This document shows positions 1 to 7,968 of a DNA stretch of 32,382 bases, piece by piece. Location of the stretch: the NCBI GenBank assembly GCA_047611425.1, contig JBLFWJ010000013.1, positions 1 to 32,382 on the forward strand. The letters are read 5' to 3'. The translations under genes and the position numbers were made by a program. The DNA is from JBLFWJ01 sp047611425 (GTDB lineage Bacteria > Bacteroidota > Bacteroidia > UBA10329). Within the stretch, counting starts at the first letter, position 1, and each line of letters starts with the position of its first letter. Under the pieces are notes generated by a model. That model was not told the DNA's origin and did no database searches. It saw nothing but the letters and a program-made list of their open reading frames with translations.

Positions 1-30
1 TAATAGGTCTGAAAATTTTTGACAAAGGTA

Positions 31-61
31 TTGGATTATATGACTAAGCAAATTACATTTG
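31..61 (+). promoter_or_regulatory. Putative Bacteroidota promoter of tRNA-Asn
   Basis: TACATTTG at 54-61 fits the Bacteroidota -7 consensus TAnnTTTG exactly. A TTG at 31-33 lies 20 bases upstream, at the spacing expected for the -33 element. The mature tRNA begins 12 bases after the -7 element, a sensible position for a transcription start just ahead of it. Confidence 0.5.
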
Positions 62-73
62 CATCCCTTAAAT

Positions 74-147
74 TCCTCCTTAGCTCAGCTGGTTAGAGCA
101 TCTGACTGTTAATCAGAGGGTCCTTGGTTCGAGTCCAAGAGGAGGAG
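74..147 (+). tRNA. tRNA-Asn (anticodon GTT)
   Basis: The full cloverleaf can be drawn. The 7-bp acceptor stem pairs 74-80 with 140-146. The D-arm is at 83-99. The anticodon stem pairs 101-105 with 113-117 around a loop with GTT at 108-110. The T-arm is at 123-139 with a TTCGAGT loop. The discriminator is G147 and CCA is not encoded. GTT reads AAC/AAU, so this is asparagine tRNA. It is followed by its own terminator hairpin. Confidence 0.95.
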
Positions 148-160
148 CAATAAGAGAAGA

Positions 161-187
161 GCCTCGCTTTAAAGCGAGGCTTTTTTT
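161..187 (+). terminator. Rho-independent terminator of tRNA-Asn
   Basis: A perfect self-complementary stem (GCCTCGCTTT at 161-170 with AAAGCGAGGC at 171-180) is followed by seven T residues. It lies 13 bases after the tRNA 3' end. In vivo the central AT bases probably form the loop. Confidence 0.9.
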
Positions 188-203
188 GTGCCTTGTAGCT
201 AAC

Positions 204-223
204 GATGCTCTAACCAGTTGAGC
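204..223 (-). repeat. Inverted tRNA D-arm fragment
   Basis: Read on the minus strand, these 20 bases match the D-arm region of the tRNA-Asn at 83-102 with one mismatch. No acceptor, anticodon or T-arm can be folded around it, so it is a fragment and not a tRNA gene. It lies between the tRNA terminator and the left end of the IS6-family element, which suggests a past rearrangement there. Confidence 0.6.
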
Positions 224-265
224 ACAGAGTTGCTTTAAACTTGCAAATAGCTTGCATGTAATGTG

Positions 266-1047
266 GGTTCTGCCGCATTAATCTTTGTGGTTTCTTAAAT
301 CTACAACCTTACCAGTTTTAAGCCGCCAACGACTTGAAAGTTTCAAAATGGGTTGATTTCGAAGTTGTCATTTGACCCTTCCGTATGATGTTTATCACCT
401 CGATTCCTGCTAAGGTTCTTTGTGCAGATTCGAACTCTTTGAACCCTGTACTTATGCAGATTCTGCGTTTGATATTCCTGTGGTCTTGCTCAACGATATT
501 GTTCAGATACTTACAGCTTCTTCGTCTGATCCGGCTCAAACTCCTTCTATTTACTGTTCGGATTGCTTCAGAATTAGCTCCACTTTTATCAATGTTGATT
601 ACTCGTGGCCTTCCGTTATTTCCGATAGCCTTATTGAGAAACTTCTGGGCAGAACCTTTCATCCTCCGCTTGGTCAGCAGAAAATCAACTGTGTAACCAT
701 ATTTGTCCACTGCTCGATATAGATACCTGTCCCTTCCTCCTACTTTAATGTAGGTTTCGTCCATTCTCCAACTATCGCAGACACTGCGCTTTCTCTTATA
801 CATTTTCGCCTCAATTAGAGGTGAGAATTTGAACACCCAGCGTTGTAGTGTGGAATGGTCAACCTTCACTCCTCTTATTCTGAGCAGTTCTTCAACATCT
901 CGATAGCTCAAAGTGAACCGTAACTTGAAATACACAGCCTGAAGAATGATTGCTTTTGGAAATCTGTGATGCTTATACATTCTGGTGGCCTTTGGTTTCC
1001 ACCAAAACTAAACCATCATGATTTTGCAAGATTAACGCGACAGAACC
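266..1047 (-). mobile_element. IS6-family insertion sequence (782 bp)
   Basis: The element is bounded by 20-bp terminal inverted repeats at 266-285 and 1028-1047 that differ at two positions. Both begin GGTTCTG, the typical IS6-family end. The length fits the family (roughly 0.75-0.9 kb), and a single transposase gene fills most of it. The 8 bases on each side (258-265 and 1048-1055) do not match, so no target-site duplication is visible. IS6 elements move by replicative transposition and commonly leave adjacent deletions or inversions, which would explain this. Confidence 0.85.
318..980 (-). CDS. IS6-family DDE transposase
   Basis: This is a 220-residue transposase that fills the IS6 element. 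It has an N-terminal helix-turn-helix region (about residues 20-50), followed by the DDE catalytic core. The visible acidic residues are the first Asp in MDETYIK (about 74), the second in NIDKSG (about 134), and the Glu in VEQDHRNIKRR (about 164). The spacing between the second Asp and the Glu, and the trailing K/R motif, are as expected for IS6/IS26 enzymes. The GxEVxxxxRKGQ C-terminal motif is also present. Typical members have 220-240 residues, so this copy appears intact. The ATG at 980 is the first start after an in-frame TAG. Several plus-strand open frames over this gene are shadows. Confidence 0.9.
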   Translation of the reverse strand: MYKHHRFPKAIILQAVYFKLRFTLSYRDVEELLRIRGVKVDHSTLQRWVFKFSPLIEAKMYKRKRSVCDSWRMDETYIKVGGRDRYLYRAVDKYGYTVDFLLTKRRMKGSAQKFLNKAIGNNGRPRVINIDKSGANSEAIRTVNRRSLSRIRRRSCKYLNNIVEQDHRNIKRRICISTGFKEFESAQRTLAGIEVINIIRKGQMTTSKSTHFETFKSLAA

Positions 1048-1062
1048 TTCTGGGCCCACATT

Positions 1063-1090
1063 AAGCCATCTCTATTGAGGTGGTTTTTTT
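1063..1090 (+). terminator. Orphan rho-independent terminator
   Basis: A hairpin pairs CCATCTC (1066-1072) with GAGGTGG (1077-1083), including one G-T pair, around a TATT loop. A run of seven T follows. No plus-strand gene lies between the tRNA-Asn terminator and this hairpin, so its parent gene seems to be missing, possibly deleted when the adjacent IS6 element arrived. It would also insulate the downstream operon from upstream transcription. Confidence 0.55.
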
Positions 1091-1163
1091 GTTTCCAATC
1101 AGAGTCACGTCAGTTGATTTGATTCCATAAGAAGGCTTTTCTGCGGTTTAACCTTTCCAAGTA

Positions 1164-2123
1164 ATGGTATCTTGTCGCATTCAATTCAAGCACAAACAGC
1201 CAGAAAAATTGTCGACCACTTTGTCTCAGCAAATCATTCGGACAATCCTGTACTTCGATATTTTCGACCATCCTATCACAAAGGATGAGGTTGTTTATTT
1301 CGCTTCAGGTTCTTTGAGCTACAACCAAATCGCTGAGGAGCTTAAAGCGCTTGTTACAGATGGTGAACTTTTCCAAAAGGACGGCTATTACTCTCCAAGG
1401 GAGAATATTGGTTCGCTCATTTCTAAGCGAGTTAATGGAGAACTAACTGCTCAAACCGCTCAGGAGAAAGCTTATAAACGCGCAAAGTTCATCGGTAAGT
1501 TTCCCTATGTAAAAGCGGCATACATTTCGGGCTCTATGTCAAAAGGTGTTATGCACGAAGACGGGGATGTAGATTTCTTCATCATCACAGAACCAGGGAG
1601 GCTTTGGGTTGCACGCACTTTGCTAATCCTGTACAAGAAGATTTTCCTTTTTAATTCGCACAAATTCTTCTGTGTCAACTATTTCATTGATAGTGGCAAC
1701 CTAGAAATTGAAGAAAAAAACCTTTTTACCGCAACAGAAGCGGCCACTCTCAAGCCTATTTATGACAGCGGAATTTATCACGATTTCTATAAGGCAAATA
1801 GCTGGGTTAAGGATTTTCTACCTAACCAAACCGAGCAGGCCGTAATTTATAATGGGAATACAAACAGACCAGTGGCTAAAGCGATTGAACACATGCTTAA
1901 CAATTCGGTTGGAGATAAACTGGATCGTTTATTCATGTCCACAACATTGAAGTTTTGGAAGACACAATTCAAGGAACTTGATGACACAAACTTTGATCTG
2001 GCATTAAAAACTAGAACCTATGTGTCGAAACATCATCCTCAAAATTTTCAAAAGCGGGTTCTTACAGCCCTAGATGAGCGGGTGAAACAGTTCGAGGAAA
2101 ACCGCAAATCGAGAGTACATTAA
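1164..2123 (+). CDS. Nucleotidyltransferase-domain protein with winged-helix-like N-terminus
   Basis: This 319-residue protein has a Pol-beta-type nucleotidyltransferase core. The GSMSKG motif at 123-128 is followed by D135-x-D137-F, the metal-binding aspartate pair. Residues about 20-80 look like a small winged-helix or helical domain. The C-terminal 150 residues have no motif I recognise. The family transfers a nucleoside monophosphate, but the acceptor here is unknown. It could be a sugar, an antibiotic-like small molecule or a protein. An in-frame TAA shortly upstream fixes the ATG at 1164. It is the first gene of the plus-strand operon, and the next gene starts 2 bases after its stop. 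The gene's place ahead of radical SAM and glycosyltransferase genes favours a biosynthetic role over a toxin-antitoxin role. Confidence 0.75.
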   Translation: MVSCRIQFKHKQPEKLSTTLSQQIIRTILYFDIFDHPITKDEVVYFASGSLSYNQIAEELKALVTDGELFQKDGYYSPRENIGSLISKRVNGELTAQTAQEKAYKRAKFIGKFPYVKAAYISGSMSKGVMHEDGDVDFFIITEPGRLWVARTLLILYKKIFLFNSHKFFCVNYFIDSGNLEIEEKNLFTATEAATLKPIYDSGIYHDFYKANSWVKDFLPNQTEQAVIYNGNTNRPVAKAIEHMLNNSVGDKLDRLFMSTTLKFWKTQFKELDDTNFDLALKTRTYVSKHHPQNFQKRVLTALDERVKQFEENRKSRVH

Positions 2124-2125
2124 TT

Positions 2126-3586
2126 GTGACAAAGCTTCTTTTCACCCATTCGTATTTCTACCGGTTCGACTCAAAACAGTGGAATAACCGTAAGCCTTAT
2201 CCACCCTTAGGAACTATTACAGCTGCAGCTTTACTGCGAGAAGCTGGGCACTCCGTCTCATTATTCGATACTGCTCTCAAAACTGGACCGCAAGAACTTC
2301 CAGCATTGCTGAAAAACCAAAAGGCCAACTTCTTAGTAATCTATGACGATGGCTTTAATTACCTGACCAAAATGTGCCTTACAAATATGCGTGAGGCCGC
2401 GTTTGAGATGATCAAGATGGGTAAAACCGAGGGGTGTACTGTGATTGTTTCCAGTTCAGACTCTACGGATCACTTTGATCAATATTTAGACCAGGGAGCG
2501 GATCATGTGATTCTTGGTGAGGCAGATGAAACACTAAAGATTCTCGTTTCGGCCATAGAAAATGGAGAATCTGCGAAGGCAATTCCAGGACACTCTTACC
2601 GTGAAGGTGGAGTAACCAAAAACTCTGGTTCCAGACCAGTGATGCGCGACCTCGATTCGGCTCCGATGGCCGCTTGGGATCTCGTGAACATTGAAGAATA
2701 CAAGACTATTTGGTTAGAGCACCACGGTCGATTTTCATTGAATATCGCTACAACACGAGGCTGTCCTTTTAAATGCAACTGGTGTGCAAAACCAATTTAT
2801 GGCAATCGATACAATTCTAGGTCAGCGGTAAAAGTTGCCGAAGAAATTGAATTCCTTATCACCAATTATGGCCCCACACACTTTTGGATGTGTGATGATA
2901 TTTTCGGACTAAAGCCTGGGTGGGCGCAAGCATTTGAAGAAGAGGTGCGCAAGCGGAAGCTCAATTTCAAATACATGATTCAATCTAGAGCTGACTTATT
3001 ACTTCAAGAGGATACCATGAAGGTTTTGGCGAATTCTGGATTGGAAGAAGTTTGGATTGGCGCTGAGTCTGGATCTCAAGAAATTCTTGATGCCATGGAT
3101 AAAGGCACCAAGGTTGAGCAGATTCATGAAGCAACCCGAGTGCTAAAATCAACTGGGGTTCGAGTGGCATTCTTCATTCAGTTCGGATACATAGGAGAAA
3201 CTGAAAAGGACATCAACCTGACCATTGAGATGATTAAGACACTGGTTCCAGACGACATTGGTATCTCGGTTTCTTATCCATTGCCAGGAACGGTTTTTTA
3301 CGAACGAGTAAAACAAGACTTGACAGGAAAATCCAATTGGACGGACTCTGACGACCTTGATTTGATGTTCCAAAACACATATCAACCAAAGTATTATAAG
3401 AAGCTGCATCGGTACGTTCATAAGGTTTTCAGGACGCAACAAGGCTTGGAAAATATTAAACTCTTACTTACTGGTTCGGGAAAAATCAACAAACGCACCT
3501 TGCGGTCAATTTTAGGTGTGCTCTATTACGTTCCAAGTTCAATACTGGACAGAATGCAATTGAAAAAGCTGAAGACCGAAGGATGA
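2126..3586 (+). CDS. Cobalamin-binding-type radical SAM enzyme (RS1)
   Basis: This is a 486-residue BchE/HpnJ-like radical SAM protein. Residues 1-150 form a Rossmann-like B12-binding domain opening with LLFTHSYF and KPYPPLG. The glycine loop usually seen as GGPH is replaced by SSSDS at about 109-113, although the GE motif (VILGEADETL) remains. The radical SAM core carries C213xxxC217xxC220 for the 4Fe-4S cluster, with WIGAESGSQ farther on for SAM binding. Family members catalyse radical C-methylation, cyclisation or related chemistry on lipids, sugars and antibiotics. The start is GTG; the paralogue at 4386 aligns from the same position. The gene ends with a 4-base overlap onto a methyltransferase gene. 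The substrate is unknown. Confidence 0.85.
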   Translation: MTKLLFTHSYFYRFDSKQWNNRKPYPPLGTITAAALLREAGHSVSLFDTALKTGPQELPALLKNQKANFLVIYDDGFNYLTKMCLTNMREAAFEMIKMGKTEGCTVIVSSSDSTDHFDQYLDQGADHVILGEADETLKILVSAIENGESAKAIPGHSYREGGVTKNSGSRPVMRDLDSAPMAAWDLVNIEEYKTIWLEHHGRFSLNIATTRGCPFKCNWCAKPIYGNRYNSRSAVKVAEEIEFLITNYGPTHFWMCDDIFGLKPGWAQAFEEEVRKRKLNFKYMIQSRADLLLQEDTMKVLANSGLEEVWIGAESGSQEILDAMDKGTKVEQIHEATRVLKSTGVRVAFFIQFGYIGETEKDINLTIEMIKTLVPDDIGISVSYPLPGTVFYERVKQDLTGKSNWTDSDDLDLMFQNTYQPKYYKKLHRYVHKVFRTQQGLENIKLLLTGSGKINKRTLRSILGVLYYVPSSILDRMQLKKLKTEG

Positions 3587-4383
3587 GTGGTGGGGCATTC
3601 GACAGCATGGCTGCCGGCTACGATGAGGAATTCACAAACACCCAGATTGGTCGGTTACAACGAGATAAGGTCTGGAGCTACCTCGATTCAACCTTTCTGT
3701 TCAATCAAGATTTTCGGGTTTTTGAATTGAACTGTGGTACCGGTGAGGATGCCATTCGATTTGCTCAACGTGGATGCAGGGTTGTCGCCACAGACATTTC
3801 TCCAGAAATGATCAATGTGGCAAGAGGCAAGGCCGAGAAGGCCGGAGTTTCAGACCGAATCGAATTCAAAACACTAGATATCAGTAAAGCCGAATCGGCT
3901 GATTTCGAAGGTCAATTCAATTTGGTCTTCTCCAATTTTGGTGGATTGAATTGTGTATCCTCCGAAACACTTCAATCACTTCGGAAGGTCTTTGCGGGTT
4001 ATCTTTCACCAAATGGCAGGTTTGTTTCGGTTGTAATGCCGTCAGCCTGCATGATGGAGTCTTTATACTTTCTTTCAAGATTCCAATTCAACGAAGCTTT
4101 TCGAAGAAGAAAGAAAAAAGTTGAATGGAAGAATGACAAAGGAGCGCTTCTCATGATTCACTATTTCGCTCCGAAGGAATTCAGCGTGCAATTCGAAAAT
4201 TCCTTTACCTCAGAAAGTCTTCTACCCATTGGTTTGTGGATTCCTCCATCGTATACCGAGGCCTTTTTCCATCGACATCGTAAAACTTTAAATGCATTAA
4301 GCGGACTAGAAAATCGGTTCTCTCCATCTTTTCTCGCAGGAATTTCCGATCATTACCTCATCGATCTTAAACTCAAAAATTAA
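3583..4383 (+). CDS. Class I SAM-dependent methyltransferase (MT1)
   Basis: This 266-residue protein has a Rossmann methyltransferase fold. Motif I (FELNCGTGE) is at 48-55 and the acidic residue D71 ends strand beta2 in VVATDIS. The family transfers a methyl group from SAM to O, N or C of small molecules. Conserved motifs alone do not show the acceptor. The ATG overlaps the stop of the preceding radical SAM gene as ATGA, so the two are probably translated in a coupled way. The region around 160-200 is rich in basic residues (FRRRKKKVEWK) and may form a cap or acceptor-binding insertion. A second radical SAM gene follows after 2 bases. Confidence 0.8.
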   Translation: MSGGAFDSMAAGYDEEFTNTQIGRLQRDKVWSYLDSTFLFNQDFRVFELNCGTGEDAIRFAQRGCRVVATDISPEMINVARGKAEKAGVSDRIEFKTLDISKAESADFEGQFNLVFSNFGGLNCVSSETLQSLRKVFAGYLSPNGRFVSVVMPSACMMESLYFLSRFQFNEAFRRRKKKVEWKNDKGALLMIHYFAPKEFSVQFENSFTSESLLPIGLWIPPSYTEAFFHRHRKTLNALSGLENRFSPSFLAGISDHYLIDLKLKN

Positions 4384-4385
4384 CC

Positions 4386-5783
4386 TTGTCTATCCTACTG
4401 ACACATGGCTATTTCCTTGCGGAGGACCCGAAGGAGGCTCAGATCATGAAGCCATATCCTCCACTTGGTATTCTTTACATAAGCGCCTTTCTGAAGAAGA
4501 ATGGTGTTGATTGCCAAGTCTTTGATTCCACTTTCAGCTCTAGAGAAGAGTTGGAGCAAAAAATCATGGATGAGCGCCCAAAGATTATTGCCATCTATTC
4601 CAATTTGGTAACCAAGGTTAATGTGGTCAAATTGATGAAGTTCATTCGATCCAAGGAGGAATTGAATGACACAAAAATTATACTCGGTGGGCCCGATATA
4701 ACGTACAACACGCACAACTATCTCAATAGCGGTGCGGATACTGTTGTTATCGGTGAAGGGGAACAAACGATGCTCGAGCTGGCCGAGCATTACTTGAATA
4801 AAAAGCACGTTTTAAATGAAATCCAAGGTTTAGCTTTCTTGGAATCGGGCCTAGAAATAAAGACCCCCCCAAGAATTAAAATGAAGGAGTTGGCCGACCT
4901 TCCATGGCCAGATAGAAAGGCAATCGACCTCAATAAATACATTGATGTTTGGAAGGACCATCATGGCCAAACGACCGTGTCAGTGAGTACTCAACGCGGT
5001 TGCCCGTACACCTGCAAATGGTGCAGCACAGCCGTTTATGGCCAAAGCTATCGCAGGCGGCCAGCAGCTGATGTGGTCAACGAGCTTCGTTGGATTAAAG
5101 AGAACTACAATCCTGATAGCATCTGGTTTGTAGATGATGTTTTCACCGTTAGCCATAAGTGGTTGGAAGAGTTTTGCGACCTGATGATCGAAGCCGACCT
5201 CAAGCTTAATTTTGAATGCATCACGCGTGCCGAAAGACTAAACGAGCCTGTTTTGGCACATCTCAAAAAAGCCGGTTGTTTTAGAATTTGGATCGGTGCC
5301 GAAAGCGGTTCACAGCGCATTATTGACGCCATGGACAGGCGTGTAGATGTGAATGTTGTACGGTCCATGATCAGACAAACAAAAGCTCACGGGATAGAAA
5401 CCGGCACTTTCATAATGGTTGGATATCCGGGAGAAGATGAGTCGGACATAACCGAAACCATCACCCATCTTTTAGAATCCGACCCTGATCATTTTACTAT
5501 CACCTTGAGCTATCCAATTCGAGGCACAGAACTGTTTAACGAAGTAGAATCAAAGATCATCACGGAAGGAGATTGGGAAACTACACCCGACCGAGCACTT
5601 GACTTCGAGCGGACACACAATCAGCGTTTTTATAATCACGCCATTCGGAGAGTAACCAACGAGGTTTGGTTCGCCAAAGCCAAGAAAAAACGAGGTGCAT
5701 TTGCTCCATCCACCATCAAACATCGACTTAGATCAGATCTCGCTTACCTGGGAATGAAGTACCAAAAGCTTGTTGGAAAATGA
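4386..5783 (+). CDS. Cobalamin-binding-type radical SAM enzyme (RS2)
   Basis: This 465-residue protein is a clear paralogue of the gene at 2126: both open with an LLTHxYF-like stretch and KPYPPLG. Its B12-binding domain has GGPD at 101-104 and VIGEGEQT near 121. The radical SAM cluster ligands are C206, C210 and C213 (RGCPYTCKWC), and WIGAESGSQ comes later in the barrel. A TTG start at 4386 is needed to keep the first strand of the B12 domain, because the next Met lies inside the KPYPPLG motif. It overlaps the next methyltransferase gene by 4 bases. A radical C-methylation or rearrangement of a sugar or lipid in this pathway is likely but unproven. Confidence 0.85.
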   Translation: MSILLTHGYFLAEDPKEAQIMKPYPPLGILYISAFLKKNGVDCQVFDSTFSSREELEQKIMDERPKIIAIYSNLVTKVNVVKLMKFIRSKEELNDTKIILGGPDITYNTHNYLNSGADTVVIGEGEQTMLELAEHYLNKKHVLNEIQGLAFLESGLEIKTPPRIKMKELADLPWPDRKAIDLNKYIDVWKDHHGQTTVSVSTQRGCPYTCKWCSTAVYGQSYRRRPAADVVNELRWIKENYNPDSIWFVDDVFTVSHKWLEEFCDLMIEADLKLNFECITRAERLNEPVLAHLKKAGCFRIWIGAESGSQRIIDAMDRRVDVNVVRSMIRQTKAHGIETGTFIMVGYPGEDESDITETITHLLESDPDHFTITLSYPIRGTELFNEVESKIITEGDWETTPDRALDFERTHNQRFYNHAIRRVTNEVWFAKAKKKRGAFAPSTIKHRLRSDLAYLGMKYQKLVGK

Positions 5784-6541
5784 ACTTTTTGGCTCAGACG
5801 AAATCGATCAACGGAGTCTCAACCCTCACTCCAATAACTGATTCTTTTGAGCAGAAATACATCGCGGTACGAGAAAAGGAAAACCGCATACTGACTGATG
5901 AAGCGGTCCTTTCACTGCCCACCGTACCCAAAGGTCATCCTCATTTTGATGAGTGGAAACCCCGGCAGGCGTCCACAAAATCAGTCGTAAACAGTCTTAA
6001 AAACCGATCTTTTGAATCCGCACTTGATCTTGGTTGTGGCAATGGCTGGTTCACCAACAAGTTGGCTTCCGTTTCCAAAGAAGTGGTTGGCATGGACATG
6101 AACCAGCTTGAATTAGAACAGGCAAACCGTGTGTTTGGCAACGGTCACGTTCGCTTCTGTTACGGAGATATATTCGTCAGCAACCTCCCAAAAGGTCACT
6201 TTAACCTGATTACGTTAAACGCTTGTGTCCAGTATTTTCCAGATGCCAAAAAGTTGGTCAACCGATTAATTGAGCTTCTCTCAATTTCTGGAGAAATTCA
6301 CATAATTGATAGTCCTTTCTACGAAGCCAACGAAATTGAGTCCGCCCGAAAAAGGACCGTTGCCTACTACACCGCTCTTGGATTTCCGGAAATGGCCAGT
6401 AATTATTTTCACCATAGTTGGGATAGCCTTCGGCCGTTTAAACATGAAGTAAAGCACAACCCGAACTCATTAAAAAACAAGTTAGGTAGCAGGCTTGGCA
6501 TTTCCTCTTCTCCATTTCCGTGGATCATTATTAGACCATGA
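5780..6541 (+). CDS. Class I SAM-dependent methyltransferase (MT2)
   Basis: This 253-residue methyltransferase has motif I ALDLGCGNG at 81-89 and D106 after strand beta2 (VVGMDMN). It resembles Methyltransf_11-type enzymes. The preceding FDEWKPRQAS segment is similar in layout to the TWKNRQRD segment of the methyltransferase at 17153-17998, so the two may be paralogues. The ATG overlaps the radical SAM stop by 4 bases, and the gene in turn overlaps the GT39-like gene by 4 bases. A glycan or lipid acceptor is suggested by context only. Confidence 0.8.
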   Translation: MNFLAQTKSINGVSTLTPITDSFEQKYIAVREKENRILTDEAVLSLPTVPKGHPHFDEWKPRQASTKSVVNSLKNRSFESALDLGCGNGWFTNKLASVSKEVVGMDMNQLELEQANRVFGNGHVRFCYGDIFVSNLPKGHFNLITLNACVQYFPDAKKLVNRLIELLSISGEIHIIDSPFYEANEIESARKRTVAYYTALGFPEMASNYFHHSWDSLRPFKHEVKHNPNSLKNKLGSRLGISSSPFPWIIIRP

Positions 6542-7968
6542 AATTCCTCAAGAAATTTTACTGGGGAATCATTCCAATTCTTGGTTGGATCATAGTGCGT
6601 TTTGGCTTCGACTTTAATGGCCTGTACGGACAGGATGCGTATGCTTACTTACTCCATGCAAGAGAATGGAAAGTGTTTTTCTTAGGTGGAAACACTCCCG
6701 GCTCATTTTTCTGGCCACCCAATTATTCGATTGTTTCAGGCTTTCTTGGCATCATACTTCAATCGGAAATCTATGCGTTACAGCTTGTCTCCGTTGGATC
6801 ATTAATCGGAACGGCCTGGATTGTTGACAAATGGATTTCGCGCGCTTATCACATTGAAAACCACACTCGAATTGCGTTTGTTACTCTGGCTATCTTACTA
6901 TCTCCGTACTTGTTCAGGTTAGGCCAACAATCCATGAGTGATATGCTTGCCATGTTTTTCCTCACAGCTAGCTTTTATCATCTCTGGAATTATCTCAAAA
7001 CAGATTCCATCAAATCGCTAATTCTTTGGTCGCTTTTCTCTGCCTTTGCTATTACTACAAGGTATCCTGCGGTAATTATTCTCCTTCCCGCATTAGTCTA
7101 TGTAGGGTTTCGGTTGATGTCAAAACGGCAATTTGGCAAGTTCGTTGTAGGATTGTTGCCCGGGTTAATCCCGCTTTCATTCGCCATTCTCTGGAAGCTT
7201 AAAACGGGCGGAATTAACAACGATATTCAAAACGTAATTTTGGAAGGATTGCGCTTCAGCAACTTCCTTAAAACCGAGTTTCACAACGCAGACGGGAGTT
7301 CCAGCTACATGCTGCCAAACCTTCTGTTCAACTTAAGTGTCGCTATTCATCCCGGTACCTTCTTTTTAGGCCTTGCTTTGTTGCCGTTCTCCTTTACCGG
7401 ATTGAAAAGAGATCGGTTCCGATTGATTCTTCTGACCTCAATACTTGTTTACGCCTTGTTTCTATCCGGCATCCCATTCCAAAACTCTCGGGTAATGACG
7501 TTCAGTTTTCCGCTGGTCGTAATGTTTCTCTACCCAGCATTTTTAAGATTGACTTCGTTGTTTGAATCGAAGAAGGCGCCTCTAAAAGTGGTATTTTCAC
7601 TTTGTGTTTTCGTTCAAATTGCGCTTTGCGCTCGAGCCATGCAGCCATCTGTTTCTTATAATTACTTTGAGCGTGAACTCGTTTCTTGGGTCGAAACAAC
7701 TTGTGCTGCCAAAGTGATTTACACTTCATCTTATTCTCAACTTTTTGACGTGTACAACACTGGTAATCCATTAATGGAAATATTCAATACTCGATATTCT
7801 TCCTTCGAGGATAATTCTGTTTTCATTTTCAATGAGGCCCTTATTGAGGGTAAAATCAAGCAAACGGTACCACACCAGAATTGGGAACAGGCAAACAAAT
7901 TAATGTCGGTTGAAAAAGAGAAGTGCTGGTCAAATGGCTGGTGCATTTATGCTTTGCAATTAAAATGA
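6538..7968 (+). CDS. GT39-like integral membrane glycosyltransferase
   Basis: This 476-residue protein is strongly hydrophobic, with about ten predicted membrane segments and a mostly soluble C-terminal stretch of about 100 residues. The first periplasmic loop carries an acidic residue, D33 in GLYGQDAYAY, where ArnT/PMT-type (GT-C fold) enzymes have their catalytic Asp. Such enzymes move a sugar from a polyprenyl-phosphate donor onto lipid, glycan or protein on the outer face of the inner membrane. WPPNYSI in the same loop fits the family. It overlaps its neighbours by 4 bases on each side. The donor sugar and acceptor cannot be told from sequence. A second member of this superfamily is encoded at 10957-12450. 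Confidence 0.75.
   Translation: MKFLKKFYWGIIPILGWIIVRFGFDFNGLYGQDAYAYLLHAREWKVFFLGGNTPGSFFWPPNYSIVSGFLGIILQSEIYALQLVSVGSLIGTAWIVDKWISRAYHIENHTRIAFVTLAILLSPYLFRLGQQSMSDMLAMFFLTASFYHLWNYLKTDSIKSLILWSLFSAFAITTRYPAVIILLPALVYVGFRLMSKRQFGKFVVGLLPGLIPLSFAILWKLKTGGINNDIQNVILEGLRFSNFLKTEFHNADGSSSYMLPNLLFNLSVAIHPGTFFLGLALLPFSFTGLKRDRFRLILLTSILVYALFLSGIPFQNSRVMTFSFPLVVMFLYPAFLRLTSLFESKKAPLKVVFSLCVFVQIALCARAMQPSVSYNYFERELVSWVETTCAAKVIYTSSYSQLFDVYNTGNPLMEIFNTRYSSFEDNSVFIFNEALIEGKIKQTVPHQNWEQANKLMSVEKEKCWSNGWCIYALQLK

Noticed and set aside
204..223. A second tRNA gene on the minus strand
   Set aside because: Only the D-arm is recognisable. No acceptor stem, anticodon arm or T-arm can be folded.
385..722. 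Two plus-strand open frames over the IS element
   Set aside because: They are antisense to the intact transposase gene, have no domain signatures and show no start context.
7923..7965. Earlier ATG for the GT4 gene
   Set aside because: It adds 14 residues unlike the family and lies 46 bases inside the previous gene. The ATGA overlap at 7965 fits the operon pattern.
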